A stretch of 33,700 nucleotides of DNA from contig JAFTPS010000015.1 of NCBI GenBank assembly GCA_017463185.1, positions 1-33,700 of the forward strand, in the 5' to 3' direction. The DNA is from Alphaproteobacteria bacterium (lineage in GTDB: Bacteria > Pseudomonadota > Alphaproteobacteria > Rs-D84). The notes under the pieces were generated by a model. The model had not been told where the DNA came from and searched no databases. It saw only the letters and a program-made list of their open reading frames with translations. Both the position numbers and the translations under genes were made by a program. This document shows positions 21,630 through 30,446 of the stretch, in pieces; the first letter of the stretch is position 1, and every line of letters begins with the position of its first letter.

Positions 21630-24406
21630 TACTTGCCCCATACGGGGGATATTACATATTCCGCCGCCAGGGGTACGGATAATTTTGCCACGTTTTCCAT
21701 TGCACTTTCTATTTCATGGGCAAATTTTTCCGCCGCATCAATATCGCATTCAAATACTATTTCATCGTGAACCTGCATAATCATACGGATTTGTGTGGCA
21801 TTTGGCTGGATTATGTGTTTATCAATTTCAACCATTGCACGCCGCATCAGGTCGGCTTCAAATCCCTGGATTGGCGCATTTACCGCGGCACGCATTGCGT
21901 ATGCACGCAGACGTGGATTTTTTGCCTCAGGTAATTCTATGCGTCGTCCCCATGGGGTATAAACACATGCGTGTTCGGTGGCAAATTTTTTCGTCTGGTT
22001 TATATAGTCCTGTATTTCAGGCAATCCCGCCATATATGTGTTTATGATATTTTGGGCCTCACCCCGCGACACACCCAATTGTGCCGCCAATCCAAACGAA
22101 GAAATTCCATATATGATAGAAAAATTTACCGTTTTGGCAGCGCGACGCAAATCACGTGGCACGGGGGCAGACGCGTCAATATTGAATATTTTTCGGGCGG
22201 TTTGTTCGTGAATATCCGCACCATTGTTAAAAGTTTCCTTAAAAGTATGAACATCGGCAATATCCGCCAGCAACCGCAACTGAATCTGGGAATAATCCAC
22301 GGAAATCAATGTTCGGCCCGCGGGTGCAACAAAACATTTCCGGATTTCTTCGCCCAGGCTGGTTTTTATTGGAATATTTTGCAAGTTCGGATCGCGACTG
22401 GACAGGCGACCGGTATTGGTGCTGGTCTGTAAATATGTTGTATGGATGCGACCGTCAGATGCAATTTGCCGCGGCAATGCGTCCGCGTAAGTTCCCGCTA
22501 ATTTTGCAATAGAACGCCAATTTAATATTTTTTCAATAATTTCATGGCTGTCCAATAAATCATTCAGGCTGTCCGCATCAGTAGAGCGTTTTTTATTCGC
22601 AGGCAGATTCAATTCATCAAACAATACCACGCCCAATTGTTTTGGACTGGCAATATTAAACTCGTGCCCCGCCAATGCCCAGATTTCACGTTCCAAAGAT
22701 TGCAACTGCCCATGAAACACAGACGATAATTGCAGCAATTTATTGCGGTCCGCTAAAACACCAACGCGTTCCATTTTTAATAAAATTGGCATCAGTGGCA
22801 AATCACAGGTTTCATACAGTTCCCGCAACCGAGTATTCCCATCCAACTGCGGTCGCATTAAATCATATAATGCACGGGTGATACAGGCATCCTCGGCCGC
22901 ATATTTACAGGCCATATCAATGTTTAGCGAATCAAAGTGCATATCAGCATCCCGTGTCTTGGGTGGGAATAAAGACGCAAATTTTATATTTTCGTGGTTC
23001 AGATATTTCAGTGCTAATTCATCCATTCCATGTCCGTGCAACGACCCATGCAGAATATACGACAATAACATAGTATCATCAAATGGGCGAATCCTGGTCG
23101 TGTCCCAACCTTCGTTTTCCAAAATATGAAAATCATATTTCAGATTATGGCCAATTTTAATTATATCTGGGTTGGTCAATACTGGATACAGAATTTCCCG
23201 CACCAATTCAATTGGCATTTGATTGGGTGCAATAGTATCTGCCGCAAACAAATCGCCCGATGTTGCACGATGACGAATTGGAATATATGCACCGTGCCTA
23301 TCATCAATTGCCAGGGATATTCCCACGATTTTATCAGAAATATGACTCAATCCAGTCGTTTCGGTATCAAACGCCAAAACTTTATCAACACCCCCCAGGA
23401 ATTTTTTTAATTGTTCGGCATTGGTAATTGTTTCGCATTCTATTTGTATATTTTTGGTGGGCGTGGGATTGTTTAATGGCGCATCGGGAACCGCACACAC
23501 ATTGCCCGGAAAGTCAAAAGCTGGCTGATTTGCTGTGGCACTATATTTTTCAACTGGAAACATTTTTTCAATCTTGGTGGCCAAAGATGTACTTTCCACC
23601 TGAGTTTTTACAAATTCCAGTGCCGCCGGGGTATTAAACACAAATTGGTTAAGATTTAGGCCCGACAAATCCACATCGTTTTTTAAAGTCACCAATTGTT
23701 TGGAAATATATGCTAATTCCCGATTGTCGCGCAGTAAATTTCGTGTGCGTTCATTTGGAATTGCATCCAAGTTTTCGTATAAATTATCCAATGTACCGAA
23801 TTGATTGATAAGCTCTGCTGCCTTTTTTGGGCCAATCCCCGGCACCCCCGGCACATTATCAGACGAATCGCCCATCAGGGATTGAAGGTCCACAACCTGG
23901 TCTGGACGAACGCCGAATTTTTCCAAGACCTGGGGTGTGTGAATTTCGCGATTTTTCATCCCGTCATACAGGTACACACAATCGTTCACCAATTGCATTA
24001 AATCTTTGTCGCTGGTGATAATTCGGGTGGTTGTGTCACGGGTACACGCGTCCCGCGCCAATGTTGCGATAACATCGTCGGCCTCTACCCCCGGGACACA
24101 CAGAACCGGCACCCCCATAGCCGCCAATCCGGTGCGAATCATCTGGCCCTGGGCAATTAAATCGGCGGGTGTTTCAGACCGATTCATTTTGTATTGCGGA
24201 TAAATATCCTGGCGAAAGGTGATACGCGACGCATCAAATACACATACAAATTTATCATCAGAATTGCCCGCGGCCAAAATGGGTAACACCATATTCAAAA
24301 ATCCATATATCGCACCGGTCGGTGTACCATCGGTTCGCGTCAGGCGACTGTGTACGCCATAATACGCACGAAACAACAAAGAATTTCCATCAATCAGTGT
24401 CAGCAT
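21629..24406 (-). CDS. polA: DNA polymerase I
   Basis: A 925-aa protein, the usual Pol I length. The three domains are in order: a 5'-3' exonuclease (starts MLTLIDGNSLLFRAYYG, with ITSDKDLMQLV and GDSSDNVPGVPGIGPK); a 3'-5' proofreading domain with DTETTGL (about 346-352), KIGHNLKYDFHIL and a YAAEDACIT acidic motif, so apparently active; and a polymerase domain with SVDYSQIQLRLL (motif A, about 702), RRAAKTVNFSIIYG (O helix) and QVHDEIVFE (motif C, about 880). It fills gaps in repair and removes RNA primers. ATG 24406 follows AAAGGAAA at good spacing; a longer frame upstream lacks such a site. The gene follows the small barrel protein gene on the same strand by about 60 bases. Confidence 0.97.
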   Translation of the reverse strand: MLTLIDGNSLLFRAYYGVHSRLTRTDGTPTGAIYGFLNMVLPILAAGNSDDKFVCVFDASRITFRQDIYPQYKMNRSETPADLIAQGQMIRTGLAAMGVPVLCVPGVEADDVIATLARDACTRDTTTRIITSDKDLMQLVNDCVYLYDGMKNREIHTPQVLEKFGVRPDQVVDLQSLMGDSSDNVPGVPGIGPKKAAELINQFGTLDNLYENLDAIPNERTRNLLRDNRELAYISKQLVTLKNDVDLSGLNLNQFVFNTPAALEFVKTQVESTSLATKIEKMFPVEKYSATANQPAFDFPGNVCAVPDAPLNNPTPTKNIQIECETITNAEQLKKFLGGVDKVLAFDTETTGLSHISDKIVGISLAIDDRHGAYIPIRHRATSGDLFAADTIAPNQMPIELVREILYPVLTNPDIIKIGHNLKYDFHILENEGWDTTRIRPFDDTMLLSYILHGSLHGHGMDELALKYLNHENIKFASLFPPKTRDADMHFDSLNIDMACKYAAEDACITRALYDLMRPQLDGNTRLRELYETCDLPLMPILLKMERVGVLADRNKLLQLSSVFHGQLQSLEREIWALAGHEFNIASPKQLGVVLFDELNLPANKKRSTDADSLNDLLDSHEIIEKILNWRSIAKLAGTYADALPRQIASDGRIHTTYLQTSTNTGRLSSRDPNLQNIPIKTSLGEEIRKCFVAPAGRTLISVDYSQIQLRLLADIADVHTFKETFNNGADIHEQTARKIFNIDASAPVPRDLRRAAKTVNFSIIYGISSFGLAAQLGVSRGEAQNIINTYMAGLPEIQDYINQTKKFATEHACVYTPWGRRIELPEAKNPRLRAYAMRAAVNAPIQGFEADLMRRAMVEIDKHIIQPNATQIRMIMQVHDEIVFECDIDAAEKFAHEIESAMENVAKLSVPLAAEYVISPVWGK

Positions 24407-24467
24407 AGATTTTATTTTCCTTTCGTGTATTTGGGGGGGCGTATAGCCCCCCGATTTATTGGCCTGT

Positions 24468-25019
24468 TTAGAACACATAGCGCAATTTTACGCGCCCATC
24501 ATATTGTAACAGGTCTGCCTTTTCATCTGCCAATTCATAAATATCGTTGGCATACAGGACGCGACCTTCTATATCAATTTTGATTGGCAATACTGGCAAA
24601 TCCAGTGTAATTCCTAACATTCCCTGGTACGCCAATGTGTCGTCCAGGTCAAATTCGGCAATGTTTTTCGGTTCATACTTGCCATCAAATGTTGTGCCAA
24701 TACCCGCACCAATATATGGCTTTACAACCGGGATTGGAATTTTGAAATACACATTTGCCATTGCCAGATTTGTTGTGATTTTATCCCCGTCCAGATAGTT
24801 ATATTCGCCCTCTATCCGGAATAAAGGTAAATCCACACCCAAAACCGCGCCATATGTCATTGCGGATTTTGCCGTGTGGTCGCCGTCATAGAATATCGTA
24901 TTTCCGCCGATGCCAAACGTGCCACCAGCATAAATATCAAACAAGAGATTTGCATTCGCATTTGCCCCAATTGTCATAATGGATGCAGCGGTTAAAATGC
25001 CTAATGATTTTAATTTCAT
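24468..25019 (-). CDS. Small outer-membrane beta-barrel protein
   Basis: A 183-aa protein. A signal peptide (MKLKSLGILTAASIMTIGAN..., ending ANANA) precedes a barrel-like body of alternating polar and aromatic residues: FDIYAGGTFGIGG, YGAVLGVDLPLFRIEGEYNY, KPYIGAGIGTTF, LGITLDLP. The last residues RVKLRYVF end in the terminal Phe recognised by the BAM machinery. Size and layout fit 8-stranded porin-like or surface antigen proteins. AAAGGAGA precedes the ATG. A GGGGGG/CCCCCC hairpin at 24432-24453 follows the gene but has no T run, so readthrough into polA is possible. Confidence 0.78.
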   Translation of the reverse strand: MKLKSLGILTAASIMTIGANANANLLFDIYAGGTFGIGGNTIFYDGDHTAKSAMTYGAVLGVDLPLFRIEGEYNYLDGDKITTNLAMANVYFKIPIPVVKPYIGAGIGTTFDGKYEPKNIAEFDLDDTLAYQGMLGITLDLPVLPIKIDIEGRVLYANDIYELADEKADLLQYDGRVKLRYVF

Positions 25020-25066
25020 ATTTTTCTCCTTTCTGTGATATTATAATAAAAAAAAGAGTCGTAAAT

Positions 25067-25588
25067 ATGCAAGAAAATAAACCGATCTTAGTTGTTGGCT
25101 TGGGCAATCCTGGGGCTGAATATGCACATACCCGTCATAATGTGGGATTTATGGCGGTGGACCACCTGGTCGGCATAGGGGCAATATGGAAAAATGAAAA
25201 AAATGCCCAAACCACACGAGCGGATATTGGTGGTCGGCGTATAATTTTTGTTAAACCACAAACATATATGAATAACAGTGGTGTGGCGGTATTGGCCCTG
25301 ATGACTTTTTATAAGATACCGATTGAAAATCTGGTTGTGATTCATGATGATATGGATATTCCGGTTGGACATTGCCGCACTAAAATTGGCGGGGGCAGTG
25401 CCGGTCACAACGGCATAAAATCCATTGATGCAAATGTTGGTCGTGAATATACGCGTATTCGGATTGGAATCGGACATCCCCGTGATTTTAATTTACCAAT
25501 GGAACCGGCGGATTGGGTGCTGGGGAAATTTACCCCCGGTCAAATGACCGAAATAAATAAAGTCATAGCGGAAATAAAACCGTTTTGA
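25067..25588 (+). CDS. pth: Peptidyl-tRNA hydrolase
   Basis: A 173-aa protein. ILVVGLGNPGAEYAHTRHNV (7-26) contains the active-site Asn14 and His24. VKPQTYMNNSG, the catalytic acidic residues in VIHDDMDIPVG (about 91-101) and GGGSAGHNGIKS follow, then RIRIGIGHP. This is the complete Pth signature. It releases tRNA from stalled peptidyl-tRNA. It is slightly shorter at the C-terminus than typical. It is divergent from the barrel gene, with an AT-rich intergenic (TATTATAATA) that may serve both directions. The ribosome site is modest (AAGAG). It ends in a bidirectional terminator. Confidence 0.95.
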   Translation: MQENKPILVVGLGNPGAEYAHTRHNVGFMAVDHLVGIGAIWKNEKNAQTTRADIGGRRIIFVKPQTYMNNSGVAVLALMTFYKIPIENLVVIHDDMDIPVGHCRTKIGGGSAGHNGIKSIDANVGREYTRIRIGIGHPRDFNLPMEPADWVLGKFTPGQMTEINKVIAEIKPF

Positions 25589-25616
25589 AAAAAATCCCGC
25601 CATGGCGGGATTTTTC
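25589..25616. terminator. Bidirectional terminator
   Basis: AAAATCCCGCC / GGCGGGATTTTT stem between convergent pth and the 25623 gene. Confidence 0.8.
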
Positions 25617-25622
25617 AGAATA

Positions 25623-26825
25623 TTAAATACCCCCCTGGTAATAAATTTTTGTGTTGTTGCCAGGGATTGTATAACAATTGTCATTATCATCACAAAATTG
25701 TGTTTGGTTGTTTATATAACATTTTTTGATATCGGTCGCCCCAGCATCAGAAGTTGCACCAATTGGACAAGGGTTTTGGTTTGTGACAGTGGAACAATAA
25801 TAGCCTGCTGAACAAGTCTGCCATTGGGCTTGTAGTGTCATATCATTACCGTCAGATAGTGTTGATATTGTGTCACCGGCTTTATATAAGGTTGTTGTAT
25901 CAGAACACCCATAGATACATTTCCATCCAGTAAAATATTTGCCAGAGTATGTATATGGGGCTGCCGATTCTGCCTTGCAAGTTCCGTTATAGGTGCACGT
26001 TTGTGTAGATATTGTCCCATCTGTTACACCATTATCATCATAGGTTATAGAAAACGTTTTTCCTGACCAAACTGCTTCTAGAGTTATATCGTTGGTAAAA
26101 CTATATGATTCAAACGTATATCCTGTTGTATATATCTGTGTAGTACTTTTCCAGCCTGTTAAATTATATCCCTGTTTGGTAAACGTTGTGTTTGGTTTAA
26201 GCGAGACTTGGGTTGCGAATGTTACCTGTTGTGTTATGGTTTCATCTTTATCATTGTTTGATTTGTATGTAATTGTATATTGATTTGCTATACAATCGGT
26301 TGAATTGTTGTTTACATGGGTTTGATTTTGGTCTTGTGTATGATATCCGTTGTTGCAATTGCAAGCCTGTCCATTTGATGTGGTGCTTGAATTTGCGCCA
26401 CACTTCTGAGAGCATTGAGAGGTTGAACTAGATGCAGTTCCATATCCTGAAAAGGTTTCAGATTCTGTAGAATAACGCCCAGTGCCATGGCATGAAGCAC
26501 ATTCTGTGCCGTTATAATATTGTCCGGCATCGCAAGTTATTGTCCATTTACATTTGCTGGCACTTTCTAGCCCTGTTTGGGTGGCGTCCCACGAAGTTCC
26601 TTTGGGTGATGTGCCACAGGATGTACAGTTTGTTAGATTTTCTTTTGTGCCATCATTATAATGTCCACTGAGGCACAAAGAGCAAGAAGCAGTAGAGTTT
26701 TGCCAATAACAACCGGCATTTGTGCTGCAAGTGGAAATGGTTGCGTTTGTTGGACAACTGGTGGCGGCAAAAGCACCATGTGAAAAAAATAGTAAAAAAA
26801 ATGTACTTACAATTATTTTTTTCAT
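25623..26825 (-). CDS. Secreted Cys-rich protein with InlB-type repeats
   Basis: A 400-aa protein. A signal peptide (MKKIIVSTFFLLFFSHGAFA) is followed by Cys-rich modules (about 22-180) with repeated CxxC and GYYNxx-like words such as NCTSCGTSPKGTSWD and CDAGQYYNGTECASC. Two InlB B-type repeats follow (about 195-325): YNLTGWKSTTQIYTTGYTF with NDITLEAVW, then FTGWKC with NDMTLQAQW. A C-terminal Cys module is last. Listeria-Bacteroides (Flg_new) repeats are known from surface proteins that contact hosts or other cells. AAAGGATTTTTTAG lies before the ATG. The signal core FFSHGAFA nearly matches the 19502 protein. The gene follows the 26863 gene by 37 bases; an AT-rich TATATAATATA there might be an extra promoter. 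Confidence 0.75.
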   Translation of the reverse strand: MKKIIVSTFFLLFFSHGAFAATSCPTNATISTCSTNAGCYWQNSTASCSLCLSGHYNDGTKENLTNCTSCGTSPKGTSWDATQTGLESASKCKWTITCDAGQYYNGTECASCHGTGRYSTESETFSGYGTASSSTSQCSQKCGANSSTTSNGQACNCNNGYHTQDQNQTHVNNNSTDCIANQYTITYKSNNDKDETITQQVTFATQVSLKPNTTFTKQGYNLTGWKSTTQIYTTGYTFESYSFTNDITLEAVWSGKTFSITYDDNGVTDGTISTQTCTYNGTCKAESAAPYTYSGKYFTGWKCIYGCSDTTTLYKAGDTISTLSDGNDMTLQAQWQTCSAGYYCSTVTNQNPCPIGATSDAGATDIKKCYINNQTQFCDDNDNCYTIPGNNTKIYYQGGI

Positions 26826-26862
26826 CTAAAAAATCCTTTTATATTATATAAAGTTATTTTGT

Positions 26863-29800
26863 TTAGGCCCTGGTTCCTACTGGGCACACCCCAATTTCTT
26901 GGTATGAAATAAATTTTTTTGATGGTACGGTGCAAGTTTTGTTATCGTTACATATTTCCCATACGTTTCCATTATATTTACAGTTTGTTTCATTAGCGGT
27001 TCTGTACCACATAATTACTTTATTCTCGGTTTGTGATGTGGCTACTGGGGTCATTTTACTACTTATTGATAAATAGTCGTTGTTGGCATCCATCAATACA
27101 TATGTTCCGTTGCAGATTATTTTTTTACCTTGTCTAAAATTGTCTGACGCGTCATCGTCATCGGCGTTTGTCTGTATAGAGCCAACGCAAATTAATTTAT
27201 ATTTAGCGGAGTTTACTGTAAAAGATGTTATATAATTGGCACTGTCTGAGCTAGATGATACGCATATATTGGGCTTGGTAGTGTCTAATGGACCATAATA
27301 TAAATTGGTATTAGACAATTGTTTTTTTGCACCAAGGCTGCTATCTGGTAAATCATTCCACTGTGTGCTGTTTTGGCAGCAATTTCCCCAGGTGTCTGTT
27401 GCGTTAGAAGCGCAACAGATGGATAAGTCGTCAAAAACTTCTATTTTTTGCAACTTACCACTATTGATTAGGTTTGTTGGACATTTTTGCTGAGTGTCAT
27501 CCGTGTCTTCTGAGAATGTGCAAGAACACGCCTTGCCCGTAATGTTTCCTTCGGAATCTTTTATATCTGTACAAACATTAGTAAAGCCTTGTGGACATGT
27601 TGTATCACGGCAATTATCTATAACGTCTATGGTCCCAGTATTTTTGGCAAACCATGATAATAACGTTCCCGTGTTATCTGTATCACCAGAAGTAATTTTT
27701 ATTTGGTTGTGTGCTTTTGAGTCGGCAAGATCTGTGGTTGGCGCAACTTCGCAATTGCCCCAAATCTTTTCAGCCAAACGACATGTATAGCATTCTGTGG
27801 AAACTGGTTTTGATGTATCGCTGGAACATTGGCCATCTTCTGCACATATGTCATATACACAGTTTGTATTTTCTGTGGTGGCACAGTGTGCGGTCCGCTG
27901 TGGTGTGTTTGTTGGTCTGGTAATTTGGTCCTCGGACGTGATGCCGTACATATCCAAATAGAAAGCATATGTTGGTCCAGTCGGAGTGGCGGCAGTATCC
28001 GAGTTGCCCGTTTCCGAATCTGCATCTGTTGTCGCAGCAGGGGTATATTCCGTCAATGGGTGTTGGGTTTGGATATTGGCCAGGGATGTTTCGCCAGCCG
28101 AGGCTACGCAGTCCAAAACCTCGTTCCAGCAGGATGTACGGTTGATAATAGCTTTGCGGTTGACGGATGTATCAATATCTTCGCACAGACCAAAATTACC
28201 CGATATTGATTTGCATGCCTGGATGATACAGGAACGGCCAACCTCGCGACAGGTTTGGATGATGGTATCATATGTTTTATCCGTGGCAATGTTGGTCATA
28301 CCCGATTGCCAATCCGTTGCGCCACCGCCGGTGGCGTCCATCAATGCGGTACAGGACTGATTTACCTCTGCACACATGGCGTTGACCGTTTTATCCGCCG
28401 AAACCCCAAATGTGGACAGGGCGCGTGCGTCAAAGTCCGCAATCGAATCGGCGGTTTCGTCCAGACACTGGGCAACCAGGGTGGTGCAGGATTGACGGAC
28501 TTCTTCTAATTTAGATTCCTGGGCCAGTTTGATTTGTGCCAATGCGTCATCAATAAATTCGTCCCAGACATAGTCGGCAATATCCTGGCAATTTTCCATT
28601 GCGGGTTCCAGGTATGTTTTTTTGGAATTCAGGTATGAAACGAATCGATCGTTGCCGGGCGCATTGGTCCATGTCTGGTCGCCGGTCGGTCGGGTTATCA
28701 ATGTCGCCAAATCCGCCAGGTTTAGACTAAGAAACGCTTCGCCCGTGGATGGGTCTATGTATCGGCCGGATGTATCCAGGCATTTGCCCAATCCGTCACC
28801 ACAGACGGTGGAATCCGACAGCATATCCAACATTTTACTTTTACATGTCAAAATATCGTCCGAATTGCGTTTCTGGTGGATATCCAGGCGCGACATATCC
28901 AACAATGCGCTGCTTTCGCGGATTTGTTCGCGGGCGGAATCAGCCTGGGTCTGGTACGATTTTTTTACGGTATTGCATGCCTGTTCTATCATCATTTGAT
29001 AGCCACTTTCTGCGATGTTTAATTCGTCCTGAGAACAGACTTCTAGTGCCATTTCACGACACACGGGCAGGGCCGCCGCATATAATGCTGTGCCGGTTTT
29101 AGTTGTGGTGGATGCGCCCGCCAGGGAATCAATACTGTCAAATGCGGAATCCGCATCCAGCGACAGGGATATTGCGTTTAATTGCTGGTCAAAATTGCTG
29201 TTGTTAAAACTGGTGTTTAGTTTTTTGGCTATTTCATCCAGCATTTTTTTTGATTCAGAGGTGTCCTTGGTTGCATAGGCTAATTCTCCTTCGGTCGCCT
29301 GGTTGATGGCCATGGCGTCTTCCTTGTCCAGATTGACGGTCAACAGGCGTTGGCTGAAATCCAGTAATTTATCCTCTACATTTGCCAGGCTTTTTTTTGT
29401 GCTTTCAAATTCATTCACGCGCGATGAGCATGCGCAACGGCCCAGTTGGGCATCTTTGTTCGCGCAAAATTCATCCATACAATCATTAAACACCGTGCGA
29501 CATTTGGAATAGTTGCGGGTCAATACCTGGTCGCGCAGGGCGGTGGTATCCGTGGTGTCGCCGTCCGCGTTACGTGCCATTGTGGCGGACCGTGCCGCGC
29601 GTGTGCGTGCGGTGGCGATGGTACGCATCGGTGTGCGTGATGCGGACGTATTGGTGGTGGCGGCGCGTGATTGTGTTGCCGTACGGGTCAGGCCGCTAAT
29701 CGCGCTGCGTACATTTGATGAAATCGCGGATTTAGTGGATGTGGTGGCGCGCGATTGAACATTTGCGCCCGTGCGTGCGCTGATGGATTTATTGTCGGTT

Positions 29801-30099
29801 GTGGATGTGGTGGCGCGCGCGGTATCCCGTACAACATTGCCGTCGCGCGGTGTAGTGGTGGCGGACGTGGTGCGTTCACGCACAGTCGTGTTTTTTGCAA
29901 CATTTGTACTGCGTGATACGGTGGTGGTTGGGATGGACTTGGTTTCTGTATTTATTGTTTTTTGACGGTTGGATTGTAATGTCGTTGATGTGCCACGACG
30001 CGTTGCGGCGCGCGCGGTATCCGTGGCGTCATCGGCAATTGCACCATGAAACACAAGCGGCGCAAGCAATACGGCGAAAATGAGTCTTAGTTCCTTCAT
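26863..30099 (-). CDS. Very large secreted Cys-rich protein with Thr/Arg-rich N-terminal region
   Basis: A 1078-aa protein. A signal peptide (MKELRLIFAVLLAPLVFHGA...) is followed by a low-complexity Thr/Ser/Arg/Ala region (about 25-185), basic and disordered. A Cys-containing helical region (about 195-660) has words like YSKCRTVFNDCMDEFC, CACSSRVNEFESTKKSLANV and EQACNTVKKSYQTQADSARE. The C-terminal 400 residues are rich in Cys, Asn and Asp (CVYDICAEDGQC, TECYTCRLAEKIWGNC, CCASNATDTWGNCC). There are roughly 45-50 cysteines in total. No membrane anchor is seen near the end, which reads EIGVCPVGTRA. I do not recognise the family; a large exported structural or surface-layer-like protein is a guess. 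It is cotranscribed or nearly so with the 25623 gene downstream. Confidence 0.7.
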   Translation of the reverse strand: MKELRLIFAVLLAPLVFHGAIADDATDTARAATRRGTSTTLQSNRQKTINTETKSIPTTTVSRSTNVAKNTTVRERTTSATTTPRDGNVVRDTARATTSTTDNKSISARTGANVQSRATTSTKSAISSNVRSAISGLTRTATQSRAATTNTSASRTPMRTIATARTRAARSATMARNADGDTTDTTALRDQVLTRNYSKCRTVFNDCMDEFCANKDAQLGRCACSSRVNEFESTKKSLANVEDKLLDFSQRLLTVNLDKEDAMAINQATEGELAYATKDTSESKKMLDEIAKKLNTSFNNSNFDQQLNAISLSLDADSAFDSIDSLAGASTTTKTGTALYAAALPVCREMALEVCSQDELNIAESGYQMMIEQACNTVKKSYQTQADSAREQIRESSALLDMSRLDIHQKRNSDDILTCKSKMLDMLSDSTVCGDGLGKCLDTSGRYIDPSTGEAFLSLNLADLATLITRPTGDQTWTNAPGNDRFVSYLNSKKTYLEPAMENCQDIADYVWDEFIDDALAQIKLAQESKLEEVRQSCTTLVAQCLDETADSIADFDARALSTFGVSADKTVNAMCAEVNQSCTALMDATGGGATDWQSGMTNIATDKTYDTIIQTCREVGRSCIIQACKSISGNFGLCEDIDTSVNRKAIINRTSCWNEVLDCVASAGETSLANIQTQHPLTEYTPAATTDADSETGNSDTAATPTGPTYAFYLDMYGITSEDQITRPTNTPQRTAHCATTENTNCVYDICAEDGQCSSDTSKPVSTECYTCRLAEKIWGNCEVAPTTDLADSKAHNQIKITSGDTDNTGTLLSWFAKNTGTIDVIDNCRDTTCPQGFTNVCTDIKDSEGNITGKACSCTFSEDTDDTQQKCPTNLINSGKLQKIEVFDDLSICCASNATDTWGNCCQNSTQWNDLPDSSLGAKKQLSNTNLYYGPLDTTKPNICVSSSSDSANYITSFTVNSAKYKLICVGSIQTNADDDDASDNFRQGKKIICNGTYVLMDANNDYLSISSKMTPVATSQTENKVIMWYRTANETNCKYNGNVWEICNDNKTCTVPSKKFISYQEIGVCPVGTRA

Positions 30100-30183
30100 T
30101 CCTTTTGTGAAAATATTAGCAATTTTGTGCGACCCGGTGCAAGTGAATTTGTTAGTTTGTGGTTAGTGAATAGCAGGTGGATA

Positions 30184-30268
30184 TGGTGCGACTAGGGGGA
30201 CTTGAACCCCCAAGGGTTACCCCACAGCATCCTTAGTGCTGCGCGTTTACCAGTTTCGCCATAGTCGC
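30184..30268 (-). tRNA. tRNA-Leu (anticodon AAG)
   Basis: An 85-nt cloverleaf on the minus strand. Acceptor GCGACTA / TAGTCGC, D arm GGCGAAACTGGTAAACGC, anticodon stem CAGCA/TGCTG with loop CTAAGGA (T33, anticodon AAG, at 30234-30232), long variable arm GGGGTAACCC typical of Leu/Ser, T arm GGGGG-TTCAAGT-CCCCC, discriminator A, encoded CCA. AAG is rare among bacterial tRNA-Leu genes. Confidence 0.92.
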
Positions 30269-30314
30269 GTGTGTAAGCAACGGTGCTGGGCGGCACTTCG
30301 CTGCCGCTCCGTAG

Positions 30315-30327
30315 TCGCCATAGTCGC
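30315..30327 (-). repeat. 13-bp copy of the tRNA-Leu 5' end
   Basis: TCGCCATAGTCGC repeats the sequence at 30256-30268 (the 5' end of the tRNA on the minus strand), 59 bases upstream of the gene. It could be a remnant of a tandem duplication or of an integration event. Confidence 0.4.
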
Positions 30328-30383
30328 AGGTTTGAGACATAAGGCATGAGACAGGGTGCGGTGTTATTTTGACAACTTGGTAT

Positions 30384-30412
30384 TTGTTTTTCAACCTTTT
30401 TTATGATAAAAT
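30384..30412 (+). promoter_or_regulatory. Promoter of the 30447 barrel gene
   Basis: TTGTTT (30384-30389), 17-bp spacer, TAAAAT (30407-30412) with an upstream TGA giving an extended -10. GGGAAAGGG precedes ATG 30447. Confidence 0.55.
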
Positions 30413-30446
30413 CGTTACTAGTAATAAACAGGGAAAGGGTTAAACA

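Noticed and set aside
24432..24453. GC hairpin as terminator of the small barrel gene
   Set aside because: The stem is strong but lacks a T run on the minus strand, so I did not call a terminator.
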